Positions 53,533 through 62,924 of a DNA stretch of 64,000 bases are shown here, piece by piece. The DNA lies in NCBI RefSeq assembly GCF_000020365.1, contig NC_012108.1, positions 2,976,001 through 3,040,000 of the forward strand. Direction: 5' to 3'. The DNA comes from Desulforapulum autotrophicum HRM2. Lineage in GTDB: Bacteria; Desulfobacterota; Desulfobacteria; Desulfobacterales; Desulfobacteraceae. The notes beneath the pieces were generated by a model. The model was not told where the DNA came from. It made no database searches and saw nothing but the letters and a program-made list of their open reading frames with translations. Position 1 is the stretch's first letter. Each line of letters starts with the position of its first letter. The position numbers and the translations under genes are program-made.

Positions 53533-54282
53533 TCAACCCGGATAAAAATACTTTTTTAAAAAAAAGAAGAAAACAGCGTCGATCATCAGTTGGAACCCAA
53601 GAATCAGAACAAGGATGATCATCACATAAAAAAGCACGTCTGCCATGTTAAAATAAATCCTTGCCATATTTATCAGATAGCCAAGCCCGTTGTCTGTTGC
53701 GATGAATTCGCCAAGAACGACAACCTTGACCGCCATGGCCATGCCGATTCCGGCATTGGAGCGCATGGCAGGAACAAGCATGGGCAGATAAAGATCCTTT
53801 ACAAGATGCCGACGTGTTCCGCCAAAGGACAGGATAACCCCCTCCATGGAGGGATTGCGCCGGGCGAGCGCAGCGCCCGTGTTCATGGCGATTAAAGGCG
53901 TGGTCAGGACAATGATGAGCATCACAGGGACCTCACTTCCCTGCCCGACCAGCAGCAGCAAAATGACTCCCAGGATGACCCCGGGTATCACCTGGACCAT
54001 CATCATTGCCCCTTCAACCCAGGGGGTGATTTTCAGCACATGGCCCAGGATGCCCATGGAGGTGCCTGCGGCAAACGAGACCATAAATCCCGCTATCACC
54101 CTTAAAAGGGTAATCCTTAAATGATCCAGCAGATCAGGGGTGTACAGGTGATCAAAATCTTCTACAATTTCAAGGGGGGAAGGCAGCACATAGGGCTCAA
54201 AAAAAAGCGAGGCCAGGGACCAGATGCCCATAAAGGCCCCAAGGGAGAGAAGGGGCCTAAAAAAATTCGTTAAAGGTTTCAT
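53533..54282 (-). CDS. ABC transporter permease (NitT/TauT type)
   Basis: The start is ATG 54282 (MKPLTNFFRPLLSLG), inside the 3' end of the binding-protein gene; the open frame to 54321 is not needed. The 249-residue protein has six or so membrane segments and the ABC inner-membrane EAA-type loop (MEGVILSFGGTRRHLVKDLY LP). It is like SsuC/TauC. Coupled to its neighbours by overlap and a 34-bp gap to the ATPase. Confidence 0.88.
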   Translation of the reverse strand: MKPLTNFFRPLLSLGAFMGIWSLASLFFEPYVLPSPLEIVEDFDHLYTPDLLDHLRITLLRVIAGFMVSFAAGTSMGILGHVLKITPWVEGAMMMVQVIPGVILGVILLLLVGQGSEVPVMLIIVLTTPLIAMNTGAALARRNPSMEGVILSFGGTRRHLVKDLYLPMLVPAMRSNAGIGMAMAVKVVVLGEFIATDNGLGYLINMARIYFNMADVLFYVMIILVLILGFQLMIDAVFFFFLKKYFYPG

Positions 54283-55180
54283 CAAGGGGAGAACCAATGG
54301 TCCCATAGTAGTCAAAAACACCGTCTTTCAATGTTTGGCCCGTCATCAGGTGAAACCGGGTACGCTCCAGGGCAACCCTTAAAACATCCAGGGAGAACCC
54401 GAGAAGGGGCTGGGACTGTTTAACTGCAAAATCCGGATCCTGGGCGCAAAGAACAATGGCCTGTTCAAGGGCCTGGTTGAACAGAACGATCAGATCCCCA
54501 TGGGTCCCGACCCAGGTTTTATTGACAAGGGTGCCCACCTGGGGGCAACCGTTGGGATTGCCCGTATAATGTTCCCAAAGACGTGCAAAATCAAGACTGA
54601 CAAAGAGATCCGACGCTCCCTTCGTAGCCAGGGTAACAAAGGGTTCAGGCAATGGAAGAAAATCAATTTTGTGCATTTTGAGCATATTGACCGAAGCGTC
54701 AAACATTGAGTAACCCACAAGAATATCAGTTGTCCAGACAAGCCCCTCCTGCTTTGCAAAGAACCGGCAGATCTCCTCCAGGGGAGAGCCTGGAAAGGGC
54801 AACCAGATTTTCTGTCCGGCAAGCTCCCCAAATCCGTTGACGGGCCGGGTGGAGACAAGATAACTCAGCCCTGCCACATGGGAACTGATGATCTTTACCG
54901 GCACGCCCTGGTTAAAGAAATGGACACCCACGCTCAGTCCGGTTGAAAGAAGCTGGGCCTGCCCCCTTAAAAAAAGGGCATGGGCCTGGGAGTGATTGTG
55001 AAAAACCTTTACCTCCAAATGCTCAAGGCTTTGGGCGGCAAGGATCAGGGGAATGGCGGCCGGGGATGCAGGGACAAGCAGCAGCGGATTCGGGTCGGAT
55101 TGGGCATCTGCCCTGCCCCTTTCAAGGGGGGCAAGGCAGACAAGGAGAACAAGAAAAATTCTGATAAAAAATATTCTCAC
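54257..55180 (-). CDS. ABC transporter substrate-binding protein (NMT1/THI5-like)
   Basis: The GTG at 55180 (MRIFFIRIFLVLLVCLAPLE) overlaps the stop of hydA in GTGA and gives a proper signal peptide ending RGRADA; ATG 55204 upstream would break the signal. The mature protein (VPASPAAIPLILAAQS ... LFLRGQAQLLSTGLSVGVHF; LPFPGSPLEEICRFFAKQEG) is a type II periplasmic binding protein of the NitT/TauT group. The ligand is unknown. The coupling to a hydrogenase gene is unusual. Confidence 0.85.
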   Translation of the reverse strand: MRIFFIRIFLVLLVCLAPLERGRADAQSDPNPLLLVPASPAAIPLILAAQSLEHLEVKVFHNHSQAHALFLRGQAQLLSTGLSVGVHFFNQGVPVKIISSHVAGLSYLVSTRPVNGFGELAGQKIWLPFPGSPLEEICRFFAKQEGLVWTTDILVGYSMFDASVNMLKMHKIDFLPLPEPFVTLATKGASDLFVSLDFARLWEHYTGNPNGCPQVGTLVNKTWVGTHGDLIVLFNQALEQAIVLCAQDPDFAVKQSQPLLGFSLDVLRVALERTRFHLMTGQTLKDGVFDYYGTIGSPLDETFNEFF

Positions 55181-56976
55181 GAGCGCTCTTCGATCTCCTT
55201 CCATATCTCGTGCATGGAGTGGTTGATCCTTCGCCGACGATCCCTGTAGGTGGTGTGGAGAAGCTCATGACTCTTGTGGCCCAGGGGTTTTTTTAAAAAA
55301 TCAGCATAAAGCCTTTTTATCATGGGGTTGTTGTGGGACTGGCGGATGGTACGGTTCTTGTCAATATTGTAAATCCCCTGGCTTCGTTCCCGGGCAGTGC
55401 CATGGTAGGAGTGCTTGCTCCTTGGCTGTCCCCCTCCACCTTGGCAGCCACCAGGACATGCCATTACTTCCACAAACCCATAGGGGCTGTTTCCAGACTT
55501 TATCTCATCCATGAGCCTGCGGGCCTCTTTAAGGGTGTGCACCACGGCGAGTTTTACCTCTCCCAGGGCAGGGCCCAGATCAACCGTTGCCTCCCTGCGG
55601 AGGGCATCCCCCCGAAGATCGGTATACTCAACGGCGTCAAGCTCATTGCCCGTCACCAGTTTGTGAACGGTTCTTACGGCAGCCTCCATGACACCGCCGG
55701 TGTTGCCGAAGATCACGGCAGCGCCCGAGTAATCGGTCATCCAGGGATTGTCAAATTGAGAATCTTCAAGCTTGGCAAGATCAAGACCCTCACGTTTGAG
55801 CAGCCTTGAAAACTCCCTTGTGGTCAACACCACATCCACATCTGGACGGCCGTTTCTCTGAAATTCAGGTCGCTGGGCTTCGCCCTTTTTGGCCGTACAG
55901 GGCATGATGGAAATGACCCGTATACGATCCGGATCGAGGTCCATTTTTTCGGCAAGATAGGTCTTGGCCATGGCACCCAGGCATTGCTGGGGAGAACTTG
56001 TGGTGGAGATGTTGGGGGTCATCTCAGGATAGTTCTTTTCGACAAAATTGACCCAACCGGGACAGCAGGAGGTAAACATGGGAAGGGTTCCCTTGTTCTT
56101 TAAGCGATGAAGAAGTTCGCTGCCCTCTTCCATGATTACAAGGTCTGCGGCAAAATTGGTGTCAAGCACCACGTCAACACCCAGGCGTTTAAGGGCAGTG
56201 ATCATCTTTGCCTCGACATTTTCTCCCTTGGCCATGTTGAACTCTTCCCCCATAGCTGTTCTCACTGCCGGGGCAAATTGAACCACGGTGATCAATTCAG
56301 GGTTGTAAATAAGATCCATGGCATCTTCAATATTGTTACGGCCGGCAAGTGCCCCCACGGGACAGACAAGGATGCACTGGCCGCAGGAGATACAGTCTGA
56401 CTCGTTAAGGGGCAGGTGATCCCTGACGCTGATTTCAGTTTCAAGACCTTTTTGCGTGATCACCAGGGCGTCTATTCCCTGGATCTCCCGGCACACCTTG
56501 ACACAGCGAAAACAGCGGATACACTTGCTCATGTCCCTGACTACCGAAGGGGACGAGTAATCCCGGGTACGCCGCTCATAAAATTCAGGATAGTTATATC
56601 GGGTCTGTTCAAGGCCCACAAACTGGGCCACATCCTGGAGTTCACAATTTCCATGGCGAACACAGGAGGCGCAATCCTGGTTATGGTCGGCAAGGAGAAG
56701 CTCCACTTGAAGCCGCTGCATCTGTCTGACCTTGGGTGTCCTTGTGAGCACGGCCATGCCCTCTTCCATGGGGGTGGTGCAGGAGGTGACAATCCGGTGG
56801 TTTACATCATTCCTGCGCTTTATGTCCACCAGGCAAACCCTGCATGTACCCGGTGTATGATCAAGGTCTGCAAGTTCACAAAGGGTGGGAATAAAATGGC
56901 CGTTTGCCCTGGCTACTTCCAGAACGGTCTGGTCCTTGCTGAATTCTACCTTTTTACCATTAATGGTTCCTATCAT
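55177..56976 (-). CDS. hydA: [FeFe] hydrogenase catalytic subunit, with fused small-subunit domain
   Basis: The start is ATG 56976 (MIGTINGKKVEFSKDQTVLE), 14 bp after the upstream stop and behind gggaggg; the frame open to 57036 overlaps the previous gene. The 599 residues are, in order: 2Fe-2S plant-type domain (CELADLDHTPGTCRVCLV), His-Cys cluster (CASCVRHGNCELQ), two 4Fe-4S (CIRCFRCVKVC; CISCGQCILVCPVG), and the H-cluster domain with L1 FTSCCPGW (about 302-308), L2 IMPCTAKKGE and L3 EVMACPGGCQGGGGQP (Cys507/511). The C-terminus carries the iron-hydrogenase small-subunit domain (ADFLKKPLGHKSHELLHTTY). No export signal: cytosolic, group A. Probably NAD(P)H-linked through the preceding protein. 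Confidence 0.95.
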   Translation of the reverse strand: MIGTINGKKVEFSKDQTVLEVARANGHFIPTLCELADLDHTPGTCRVCLVDIKRRNDVNHRIVTSCTTPMEEGMAVLTRTPKVRQMQRLQVELLLADHNQDCASCVRHGNCELQDVAQFVGLEQTRYNYPEFYERRTRDYSSPSVVRDMSKCIRCFRCVKVCREIQGIDALVITQKGLETEISVRDHLPLNESDCISCGQCILVCPVGALAGRNNIEDAMDLIYNPELITVVQFAPAVRTAMGEEFNMAKGENVEAKMITALKRLGVDVVLDTNFAADLVIMEEGSELLHRLKNKGTLPMFTSCCPGWVNFVEKNYPEMTPNISTTSSPQQCLGAMAKTYLAEKMDLDPDRIRVISIMPCTAKKGEAQRPEFQRNGRPDVDVVLTTREFSRLLKREGLDLAKLEDSQFDNPWMTDYSGAAVIFGNTGGVMEAAVRTVHKLVTGNELDAVEYTDLRGDALRREATVDLGPALGEVKLAVVHTLKEARRLMDEIKSGNSPYGFVEVMACPGGCQGGGGQPRSKHSYHGTARERSQGIYNIDKNRTIRQSHNNPMIKRLYADFLKKPLGHKSHELLHTTYRDRRRRINHSMHEIWKEIEERS

Positions 56977-56990
56977 TCCTATGGCCCTCC

Positions 56991-58970
56991 CTATTGCTCG
57001 GTAATAACTGAATAGACACGGTAACAGCGCATGCATCGCTGGGCTTCGGCATAAGCCTCTTCCACAGAGATGGGCTTTGCAACCTCTTCAAAGATCTTCT
57101 TGCGGATCACTGGATCAAGTTCTTTGATCTTTACCCTGTATTCATGTTTTACCGGGATGTTGATCCCCTTTGAGATCATGGGCTGAACATCGGCCACAAG
57201 CTGGGACATTCTCTCGTTGGGCTGGAATCTGACACGGCCAAGGGTCAGGTAATCATCAATGTTCCTTGCCACCTTTTCCCCCTGGGCCATGGCTTGAACC
57301 AGGGTGGCAGGGCCCGTCACACAGTCACCACCTGCAAAAACGCCCTTTCTTGTGGTCATGAGGGAAGAAGGATTCACCCGAATGGTTCCCCAGGGATTGA
57401 GTTCCAGGCCGTCCCTGGGATTGACAAACCCAAGCTCTACCTGCTGGCCAATGGCCGGAATAATATGATTGGTCTTGATGATGAATTCACTGTCGACAAT
57501 GGGCATGACCTTTGACCGCCCCGTCTCGTCAGGCTCTCCCAGGCTCATTTTAACGGCTTCGATACCCTCTATTTTTCCATCTTTTACTATAATTTTGGTG
57601 GGATTGGTCAAGAAGTGAAAAACCACCCCTTCCTCCATGGCTGCCTCAATCTCTTCATGATCTGCGGGCATCTCCTTCCTGCTTCTCCGGTAAACGAGAT
57701 GTACCTCATTTACACCCATTCTAAGGGCCGAACGGGCACAGTCCATGGCCACGTTACCGCCGCCGACCACCACCATCTTTTGGCCAAGGGACATGGGAAT
57801 GCCACGGTCTATGTAATCGTGGTTGATGCGCAGCAAAAAGTCGACGCCAAAATCATATCCCTCAAGCTCCGGGTCTTCATAGGCCACCTCCATCATTTTG
57901 CCCTTGTGGGTTCCAATACCTAGGAAAACAGCGGCGTAGCACCGCTGTGAAAGGTCATCCAGGGTAAAGTCCCTGCCCAGTTTCTGGTTGTAAAAAATAC
58001 GGCCACCAAGGGTTTCAATAATCGAGACCTCCTTGGCAAGCACAGCCTTTGGCAGGCGGTACTCGGGAATTCCCGTGGCTGCCATGCCGCCCGGGATTGA
58101 TTTCCCCTCAAAGATATCCACCCTGTACCCCTTGAGCAGCAGGTGATAGGCCGCGGAAATACCTGCAGGGCCTGTACCCACAACGGCGACCTTGAGGTTG
58201 GGATCCTTTGGTTCATCCGGGGTATAGGCGGAAAACCACTGGTTGATCACCCCCTCCTCGTGGTCAGCAACAAAACGCTTGAGCACCTTGATGCCTACGG
58301 CCTCATCCACCTGGGTTCTACGGCAGGCCATCTCGCAGAAACGGACACAAACCCGGCCACAGGTGGCTGCCATGGGGTATTTCTGAAGAATGACCCCAAG
58401 GGAATGGGTAAATTTACCGTCTTTGATATAGTCGATATACTTGGGCACATCCACCTTGGACGGACAGGCCTCAATGCAGGGAGCCGTAACATAGGTCACG
58501 CACCGCTGGCGAACAGGGGCAGGGGTGGAAAGTTCCGCCACCAGTTCTTCCCTGAAGTGAGCCAGCACTTCTAACAGGGCAACGGTCGCCGTTTGCCCGA
58601 GCCCGCAAAGGGAGGTATCCCTCACATGCTCTGCAATAACCGCAATCTCATCAAGGGCCTCCGCATCTGCCTTGCGGTTCACCAGGTCTTCCAACTTATG
58701 CCGGATAATCTGGGTGCCCACCCTGCAGGGGGTACACTTGCCGCACGACTCCTTTGCAACCCGCTCCATATACTGAAGCAGGGCATCCAGAAGATTGACT
58801 TTCTTTTCAAACACAAAGAACCCGTGCCCGCCGAAAAACGCTTTGATGGGATTTCCTGCGTTGAACTCATCAAAATCACTGAACTCAGGTTGATCTTCGA
58901 TTTCAAAGATCGGCCGGGTTCTATTGTCAATCACCTTGCCGTCCCATGCTCCAAAAATTACTTTAGCCAT
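56991..58970 (-). CDS. NuoF-tail/GltD-like NADPH oxidoreductase subunit (SfrB/NfnB-like)
   Basis: The 659-residue flavoprotein starts with the C-terminal part of NuoF: GHGFFVFEKKVNLLDALLQY and the 4Fe-4S site SCGKCTPCRVGTQ, without the FMN/NADH domain. Then the DsrL/GltD-like double 4Fe-4S module (CIEACPSKVDVPKYIDYI; CGRVCVRFCEMACRR), FAD binding VAVVGTGPAGISAAYHLL and NAD(P) binding VVVGGGNVAMDCARSALR. The end carries CMRC. The arrangement is that of SfrB-like proteins. It directly precedes hydA (14 bp), so they form one enzyme that couples H2 to NADP(H) or ferredoxin pools (inference). No NuoE-type third subunit is in the window. Confidence 0.88.
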   Translation of the reverse strand: MAKVIFGAWDGKVIDNRTRPIFEIEDQPEFSDFDEFNAGNPIKAFFGGHGFFVFEKKVNLLDALLQYMERVAKESCGKCTPCRVGTQIIRHKLEDLVNRKADAEALDEIAVIAEHVRDTSLCGLGQTATVALLEVLAHFREELVAELSTPAPVRQRCVTYVTAPCIEACPSKVDVPKYIDYIKDGKFTHSLGVILQKYPMAATCGRVCVRFCEMACRRTQVDEAVGIKVLKRFVADHEEGVINQWFSAYTPDEPKDPNLKVAVVGTGPAGISAAYHLLLKGYRVDIFEGKSIPGGMAATGIPEYRLPKAVLAKEVSIIETLGGRIFYNQKLGRDFTLDDLSQRCYAAVFLGIGTHKGKMMEVAYEDPELEGYDFGVDFLLRINHDYIDRGIPMSLGQKMVVVGGGNVAMDCARSALRMGVNEVHLVYRRSRKEMPADHEEIEAAMEEGVVFHFLTNPTKIIVKDGKIEGIEAVKMSLGEPDETGRSKVMPIVDSEFIIKTNHIIPAIGQQVELGFVNPRDGLELNPWGTIRVNPSSLMTTRKGVFAGGDCVTGPATLVQAMAQGEKVARNIDDYLTLGRVRFQPNERMSQLVADVQPMISKGINIPVKHEYRVKIKELDPVIRKKIFEEVAKPISVEEAYAEAQRCMRCYRVYSVITEQ

Positions 58971-59103
58971 AGATAGCGTCCCGTTTTTTATTAACCCTGT
59001 TATTTTTTATTCAGGGGGGTCACTGCATCCCCTTAGCCTTTATCCGTTTAGGATAGCCTTATGCAAAATAAATACCATAGTAGAAACACAGGAAAGCATG
59101 AAT

Positions 59104-59140
59104 TCGCTTCGAACCGACGAACCGCTTCGAACCGACGAAC
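59104..59140. repeat. Two-unit tandem repeat between hydrogenase and rlmD
   Basis: The unit cgcttcgaaccgacgaac occurs twice in direct succession. The surrounding 328-bp gap (58971-59298) has no gene that I can support and should contain the promoter of the hydrogenase operon. Confidence 0.6.
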
Positions 59141-59298
59141 GGGAACAGGCGTTGCCTTCCACCCATTCCCGCAGCCCGTCCTGGGCAGCTCCGAGGGGAA
59201 TGGCAGCTCCTTGAATATTCCTGTTGACCGCTGCCATTTAATGTTCCCGCCCGCCTCTGTTGTCGAGTTTCACGCCTGGCTGTGCTCGACAGTGCGAA

Positions 59299-60687
59299 CT
59301 ACAAGGCCTCAAGCAGGGCAACGGATTCGATGTGAAAGGTGTGGGGAAACATGTCCACGGGCTGAACCTTGACTACCCGATAGCGTTCCTTGAGCATACC
59401 AAGGTCCCTTGCAAGGGTTGCAGGATTGCACGAGACATAGACAATTTTTTTCGGTGCAATGGCCATGACCTGGGCGACCACATCCTTGTGCATCCCCACC
59501 CTTGGGGGATCAATGATCATGACGTTGCAGGTGGCATCCAGCTGGGGCAGCACATCTTTGATGTCGCCCACAAAAAATTCACAGTTGTCGATCTGATTCA
59601 GGGCTGCATTTTTTTTAGCATCAACAACGGCGCTCTCCACAATTTCAATACCCACAACCTTTTTGGCCCGGTCAGACAACCAGATGGGAATGGTGCCCGT
59701 GCCGGAATAGAGATCCACCACGGTTTCGTTGCCCGTCAGATCGGCATATTCAGAGACCAGGGAATAAAGCTGTTCCGCACCAGCGGTATTGGTCTGAAAA
59801 AAGCTGTTAGCTGAAATTTCAAAGGTAAACCGGCCAAGTTTTTCCCGGATAAATTGTTCGCCTGCAAGGAGTTTCTCATAATCCCCCGTGGCAATACCGG
59901 CCTTTTTGGCCGTGACATTGTTAACAATGGAGACAATTGAGGGAAACATATTTTTAAGGTGTTCGGCAAGGGGAATCAGAAGGGCGTCGTTCTCTTCACT
60001 GGTAACAATGTTGACCATCCAGGTATTGAATGCCGACGAACTTCTGAGCATGAGGAAACGCCAGAACCCCTCGTGGGAACGAAGGCCGTAGGCCGGCACC
60101 CCGGATTCAACAATATATTGCCTCACAACCTGCATGATCTGGTTGCCCGTATCCGGCTGGATCAGACATTTGTCAATATCAATGATGCGATCAAAGGTTC
60201 CAGGCACATGGAGGCCCAGGCCAAACCCCTTTTTAATGTCAGGATTTTCAAGATCTTCCGGCATCAGCCAGCGACTGGTGGTGCAGGAAAATTCCATCTT
60301 GTTTCTGAACCCGAAAATCTTTCGGGAGGGGATCACGGGCAGCACCTCAACATCCTTTAACAGACCGATGTGCTCAAGGGATTCAGTCACATGGCGCTGT
60401 TTGTACTCAAGCTGGGTTTCATAGGCAAGGGTCTGCCACCGGCATCCGCCGCAATGGGCCGCATATTCGCAGGGCGGGTCCTGCCTGAGGACTGAGGGCG
60501 TCACAAGGGAGACAAGGGTTGCCTCACCATAACTTTTCTTTTTTTTGGTGATCCTGGCAATGATCCTGTCACCCGGCACGGTGCGATCCACAAATATGGG
60601 GTAGCCGTCAGGTTTGGCAAGGCCCTTGCCACCAAAGGCAAGATCGATAATTTCAAGTTCAACGGGCTTTCTCTTTTGTATCTTCAT
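59299..60687 (-). CDS. rlmD: 23S rRNA (uracil-C5)-methyltransferase RlmD-type
   Basis: The start is ATG 60687 (MKIQKRKPVELEIIDLAFGG); the frame to 60792 has no support. The 462-residue protein has an N-terminal TRAM domain (KPDGYPIFVDRTVPGDRIIA), the iron-sulfur cysteines (DPPCEYAAHCGGCRWQ), SAM-binding VVDLYSGTGTIPIWLSDRAK and the catalytic end IIDPPRVGMHK ... VYVSCNPATLARDL. Members methylate U1939 (or nearby) of 23S rRNA. It is the gene upstream of the hydrogenase pair on the same strand, separated by 328 bp. Confidence 0.92.
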   Translation of the reverse strand: MKIQKRKPVELEIIDLAFGGKGLAKPDGYPIFVDRTVPGDRIIARITKKKKSYGEATLVSLVTPSVLRQDPPCEYAAHCGGCRWQTLAYETQLEYKQRHVTESLEHIGLLKDVEVLPVIPSRKIFGFRNKMEFSCTTSRWLMPEDLENPDIKKGFGLGLHVPGTFDRIIDIDKCLIQPDTGNQIMQVVRQYIVESGVPAYGLRSHEGFWRFLMLRSSSAFNTWMVNIVTSEENDALLIPLAEHLKNMFPSIVSIVNNVTAKKAGIATGDYEKLLAGEQFIREKLGRFTFEISANSFFQTNTAGAEQLYSLVSEYADLTGNETVVDLYSGTGTIPIWLSDRAKKVVGIEIVESAVVDAKKNAALNQIDNCEFFVGDIKDVLPQLDATCNVMIIDPPRVGMHKDVVAQVMAIAPKKIVYVSCNPATLARDLGMLKERYRVVKVQPVDMFPHTFHIESVALLEAL

Positions 60688-60776
60688 ATGTTTCCCAGCC
60701 CCTGGGGGCTTTTTTATTGGTTGGCAGGGTGCAAATAAACTTGAGATATTACCTGTTCTGTGCCATAAAAACAAGG

Positions 60777-61517
60777 ATGAATATACGAACACAACAGGTG
60801 AGATTCACCAGCGACAACATGACTCTCCATGGCGTTCTCCACCTTCCTGACACCATAAATCCGCCCGTCGTCATCGGCTCCCATGGACTTGAAGGCACAA
60901 TGGATTCTGCCAAGCAACGACTGCTTGCCGACCTTCTGCCGGGTCTTGGCATTGCCTTTCTACGCTTTGACCACAGGGGATGCGGCAAGAGCGATGGCCG
61001 GTTTGAAAACGATACATCCCTTGACCTTCGGGCAGCCGACATGGTGGCAGCAACAGCCCACGTTATCTCCCTTGGCCTGACCAGCCAAAGGATAGCCCTT
61101 TTTGGCAGCAGCCTTGGCGGCGCCACGGCCATTAAGGCGTGGACACTTCTTGAATCCCAGGAAATTTTCCCCCTGGGGGCAGTGGTGTGTGCCACTCCCC
61201 TGGTCAGTCGAACCATAAAGAACATCCCCCTTGAGGGAAACCTGCACCGCCCTGCCCTGCCCATTGAATTTTTTGAGCAAAACCTGCTCTTTGACCTGAC
61301 CCGGTCCGCTGGAAGTATTCACCATCTACTTGTCTTTCACGGCGGAAAGGATGAGGTGGTTCCGGTTGAAAATGCCCATAGACTCTTTGATCTGGCCCTT
61401 GATCCCAAGGAGTTGGTCATCCACCCAAACGGCGGACACAGGATGTCTGACCCGGAGCACCAGAAGGATTTTACCCGTAGAACAGCCCTTTGGTTCAAAC
61501 ACTGCCTCCTTGCATGA
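60777..61517 (+). CDS. Alpha/beta hydrolase (serine hydrolase)
   Basis: The chosen start is ATG 60777 (MNIRTQQVRFTSDNMTLHGV); an upstream open part to 60717 has no good site, and the site for 60777 is also weak. The 246-residue protein has the fold's oxyanion HG (GSHGLEGTMDS), nucleophile elbow FGSSLGGATAIKAW, acid GGKDEVVPVENA and His NGGHRMSDPEHQ. No signal peptide. The substrate is unknown, esterase or peptidase-like. The 3' end overlaps that of cinA by 23 bp on the other strand. Confidence 0.85.
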   Translation: MNIRTQQVRFTSDNMTLHGVLHLPDTINPPVVIGSHGLEGTMDSAKQRLLADLLPGLGIAFLRFDHRGCGKSDGRFENDTSLDLRAADMVAATAHVISLGLTSQRIALFGSSLGGATAIKAWTLLESQEIFPLGAVVCATPLVSRTIKNIPLEGNLHRPALPIEFFEQNLLFDLTRSAGSIHHLLVFHGGKDEVVPVENAHRLFDLALDPKELVIHPNGGHRMSDPEHQKDFTRRTALWFKHCLLA

Positions 61518-62766
61518 GCATCCGTTTTCTTAGCGCTCCAAGGGCGGTTACGGCAAAGATCTGCTTGTTCATGGTTCGATCATTAAAGGCGAAACCATAA
61601 CGCTTTGTCGTACAGAATCCAGGTCCTGCAATACCGATACAAACCATTCCCACGGGCTTTTCAGGACTACCTCCACCGGGTCCTGCGACACCCGATGTTG
61701 AAATGCCATAGGTTGCCTGGGTCAGACGCCTCACCCCCTGGGCCATTTCCCCTGCTGTCTCTTCAGATACGGCACCATGGCTTTCAAGGGTGGATTGCCT
61801 GACGCCAAGGACACGGATCTTGGCCTCGTTTGAGTAGGTGACACCGGAAAAGATAAAATATTCTGAACTGCCTGGAACGTCGGTGAGCATGCTTGCCATG
61901 AGACCGCCGGTACAGCTTTCGGCAAGGGCTATGGTTGCCTTTTTCTGAACCAGAAGTCTACCCACCTCCTGTTCCATGGTAAGTCCCTCCCTTGAAATCA
62001 CCCAACGCCCCAGGGTGGTCACAACAAATTGTTCAGCCTGATCAAGGATATTTTCACCCCCACCTCTTTTTTCCGAATCAGGATAGAGCTTCACCTGGAT
62101 CAGGGGAAAATCCGCCCTGAAACCCGGCCTGACGCCGGGAAACTGGGTTGCCAAATCCTTTAATCGGGCACCCACCTCGGACTCGGGCAGACCAAACACG
62201 GTAATGGTTCTTGGGGTAATATCCGTCAGGGTACGACCAAGGTTCTTTGCTGCATACCGTTGAATCCAGGGCAAAACCCAATTGAGGGTCATGGCCTTCA
62301 TCTCCTTTGGCACACCGGGCATGAAAAAACCATGGCAACCTGAAATACGCAGATAAAACCCAGGGGCCGTACCCACCTCATTTTCAATAACCCGGCAATC
62401 CCTGGGAAGTACGGCCTGTTTCTTGTTGGATGGGTTCATGGGCCATCCTTTTCGATTAAAATAATCCGTCACGAGCCCAAGGGCCTCGGGATTGAGGATG
62501 GTCTTTGTGTTCACAGCACCTGCCGCAGCCTCTGCCGTGATATCATCATTCGTAGGCCCAAGCCCTCCTGTAACAATCAGAATATCAGTCTCTGCTGCCA
62601 AATCAGCAATGGTGCGGCGCAACGTTCCAAAATCATCCCCCACGGCGACAAAGCAATCAACAGTCAACCCCAGGCCCAACAGGGAGGCAGCAAGCCAGGA
62701 AGCGTTGGTGTCAACCACGCCTCCTGAAACAATCTCATCTCCGGTTGATAAAATTTTTATTTTCAT
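61495..62766 (-). CDS. cinA: CinA family protein (nicotinamide mononucleotide amidase / ADP-ribose pyrophosphatase)
   Basis: The start is ATG 62766 (MKIKILSTGDEIVSGGVVDT). The 423-residue protein has the N-terminal MoCF/COG1058 domain (TGGLGPTNDDITAEAA; PGFYLRISGCHGFFMPGVPK) and the C-terminal CinA amidase domain (IALAESCTGGLMASMLTDVP; SGVAGPGGGSPEKPVGMVCI). The fused form recycles NMN and hydrolyses ADP-ribose in some bacteria; in others it is linked to competence. Convergent overlap with the hydrolase. Confidence 0.93.
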   Translation of the reverse strand: MKIKILSTGDEIVSGGVVDTNASWLAASLLGLGLTVDCFVAVGDDFGTLRRTIADLAAETDILIVTGGLGPTNDDITAEAAAGAVNTKTILNPEALGLVTDYFNRKGWPMNPSNKKQAVLPRDCRVIENEVGTAPGFYLRISGCHGFFMPGVPKEMKAMTLNWVLPWIQRYAAKNLGRTLTDITPRTITVFGLPESEVGARLKDLATQFPGVRPGFRADFPLIQVKLYPDSEKRGGGENILDQAEQFVVTTLGRWVISREGLTMEQEVGRLLVQKKATIALAESCTGGLMASMLTDVPGSSEYFIFSGVTYSNEAKIRVLGVRQSTLESHGAVSEETAGEMAQGVRRLTQATYGISTSGVAGPGGGSPEKPVGMVCIGIAGPGFCTTKRYGFAFNDRTMNKQIFAVTALGALRKRMLMQGGSV

Positions 62767-62924
62767 AGGTTTGTGTCCATTTATTAGTGAGCAAAGGCCC
62801 AATCGTAACGCATGGTAACACACTATTCTTCACTTGAAAATAACCGGGTTATCTGCTAAAGTCTTTTAGTATTTTTTACCCCAAGCGGTCATCGGACAAC
62901 ACGGAAAACACGGGAGAGAGAACA

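Noticed and set aside
59040-59237. 65-codon minus-strand frame with RSSVRSGSSVRSE
   Set aside because: The repeat comes from the 18-bp tandem repeat; no ribosome site or family.
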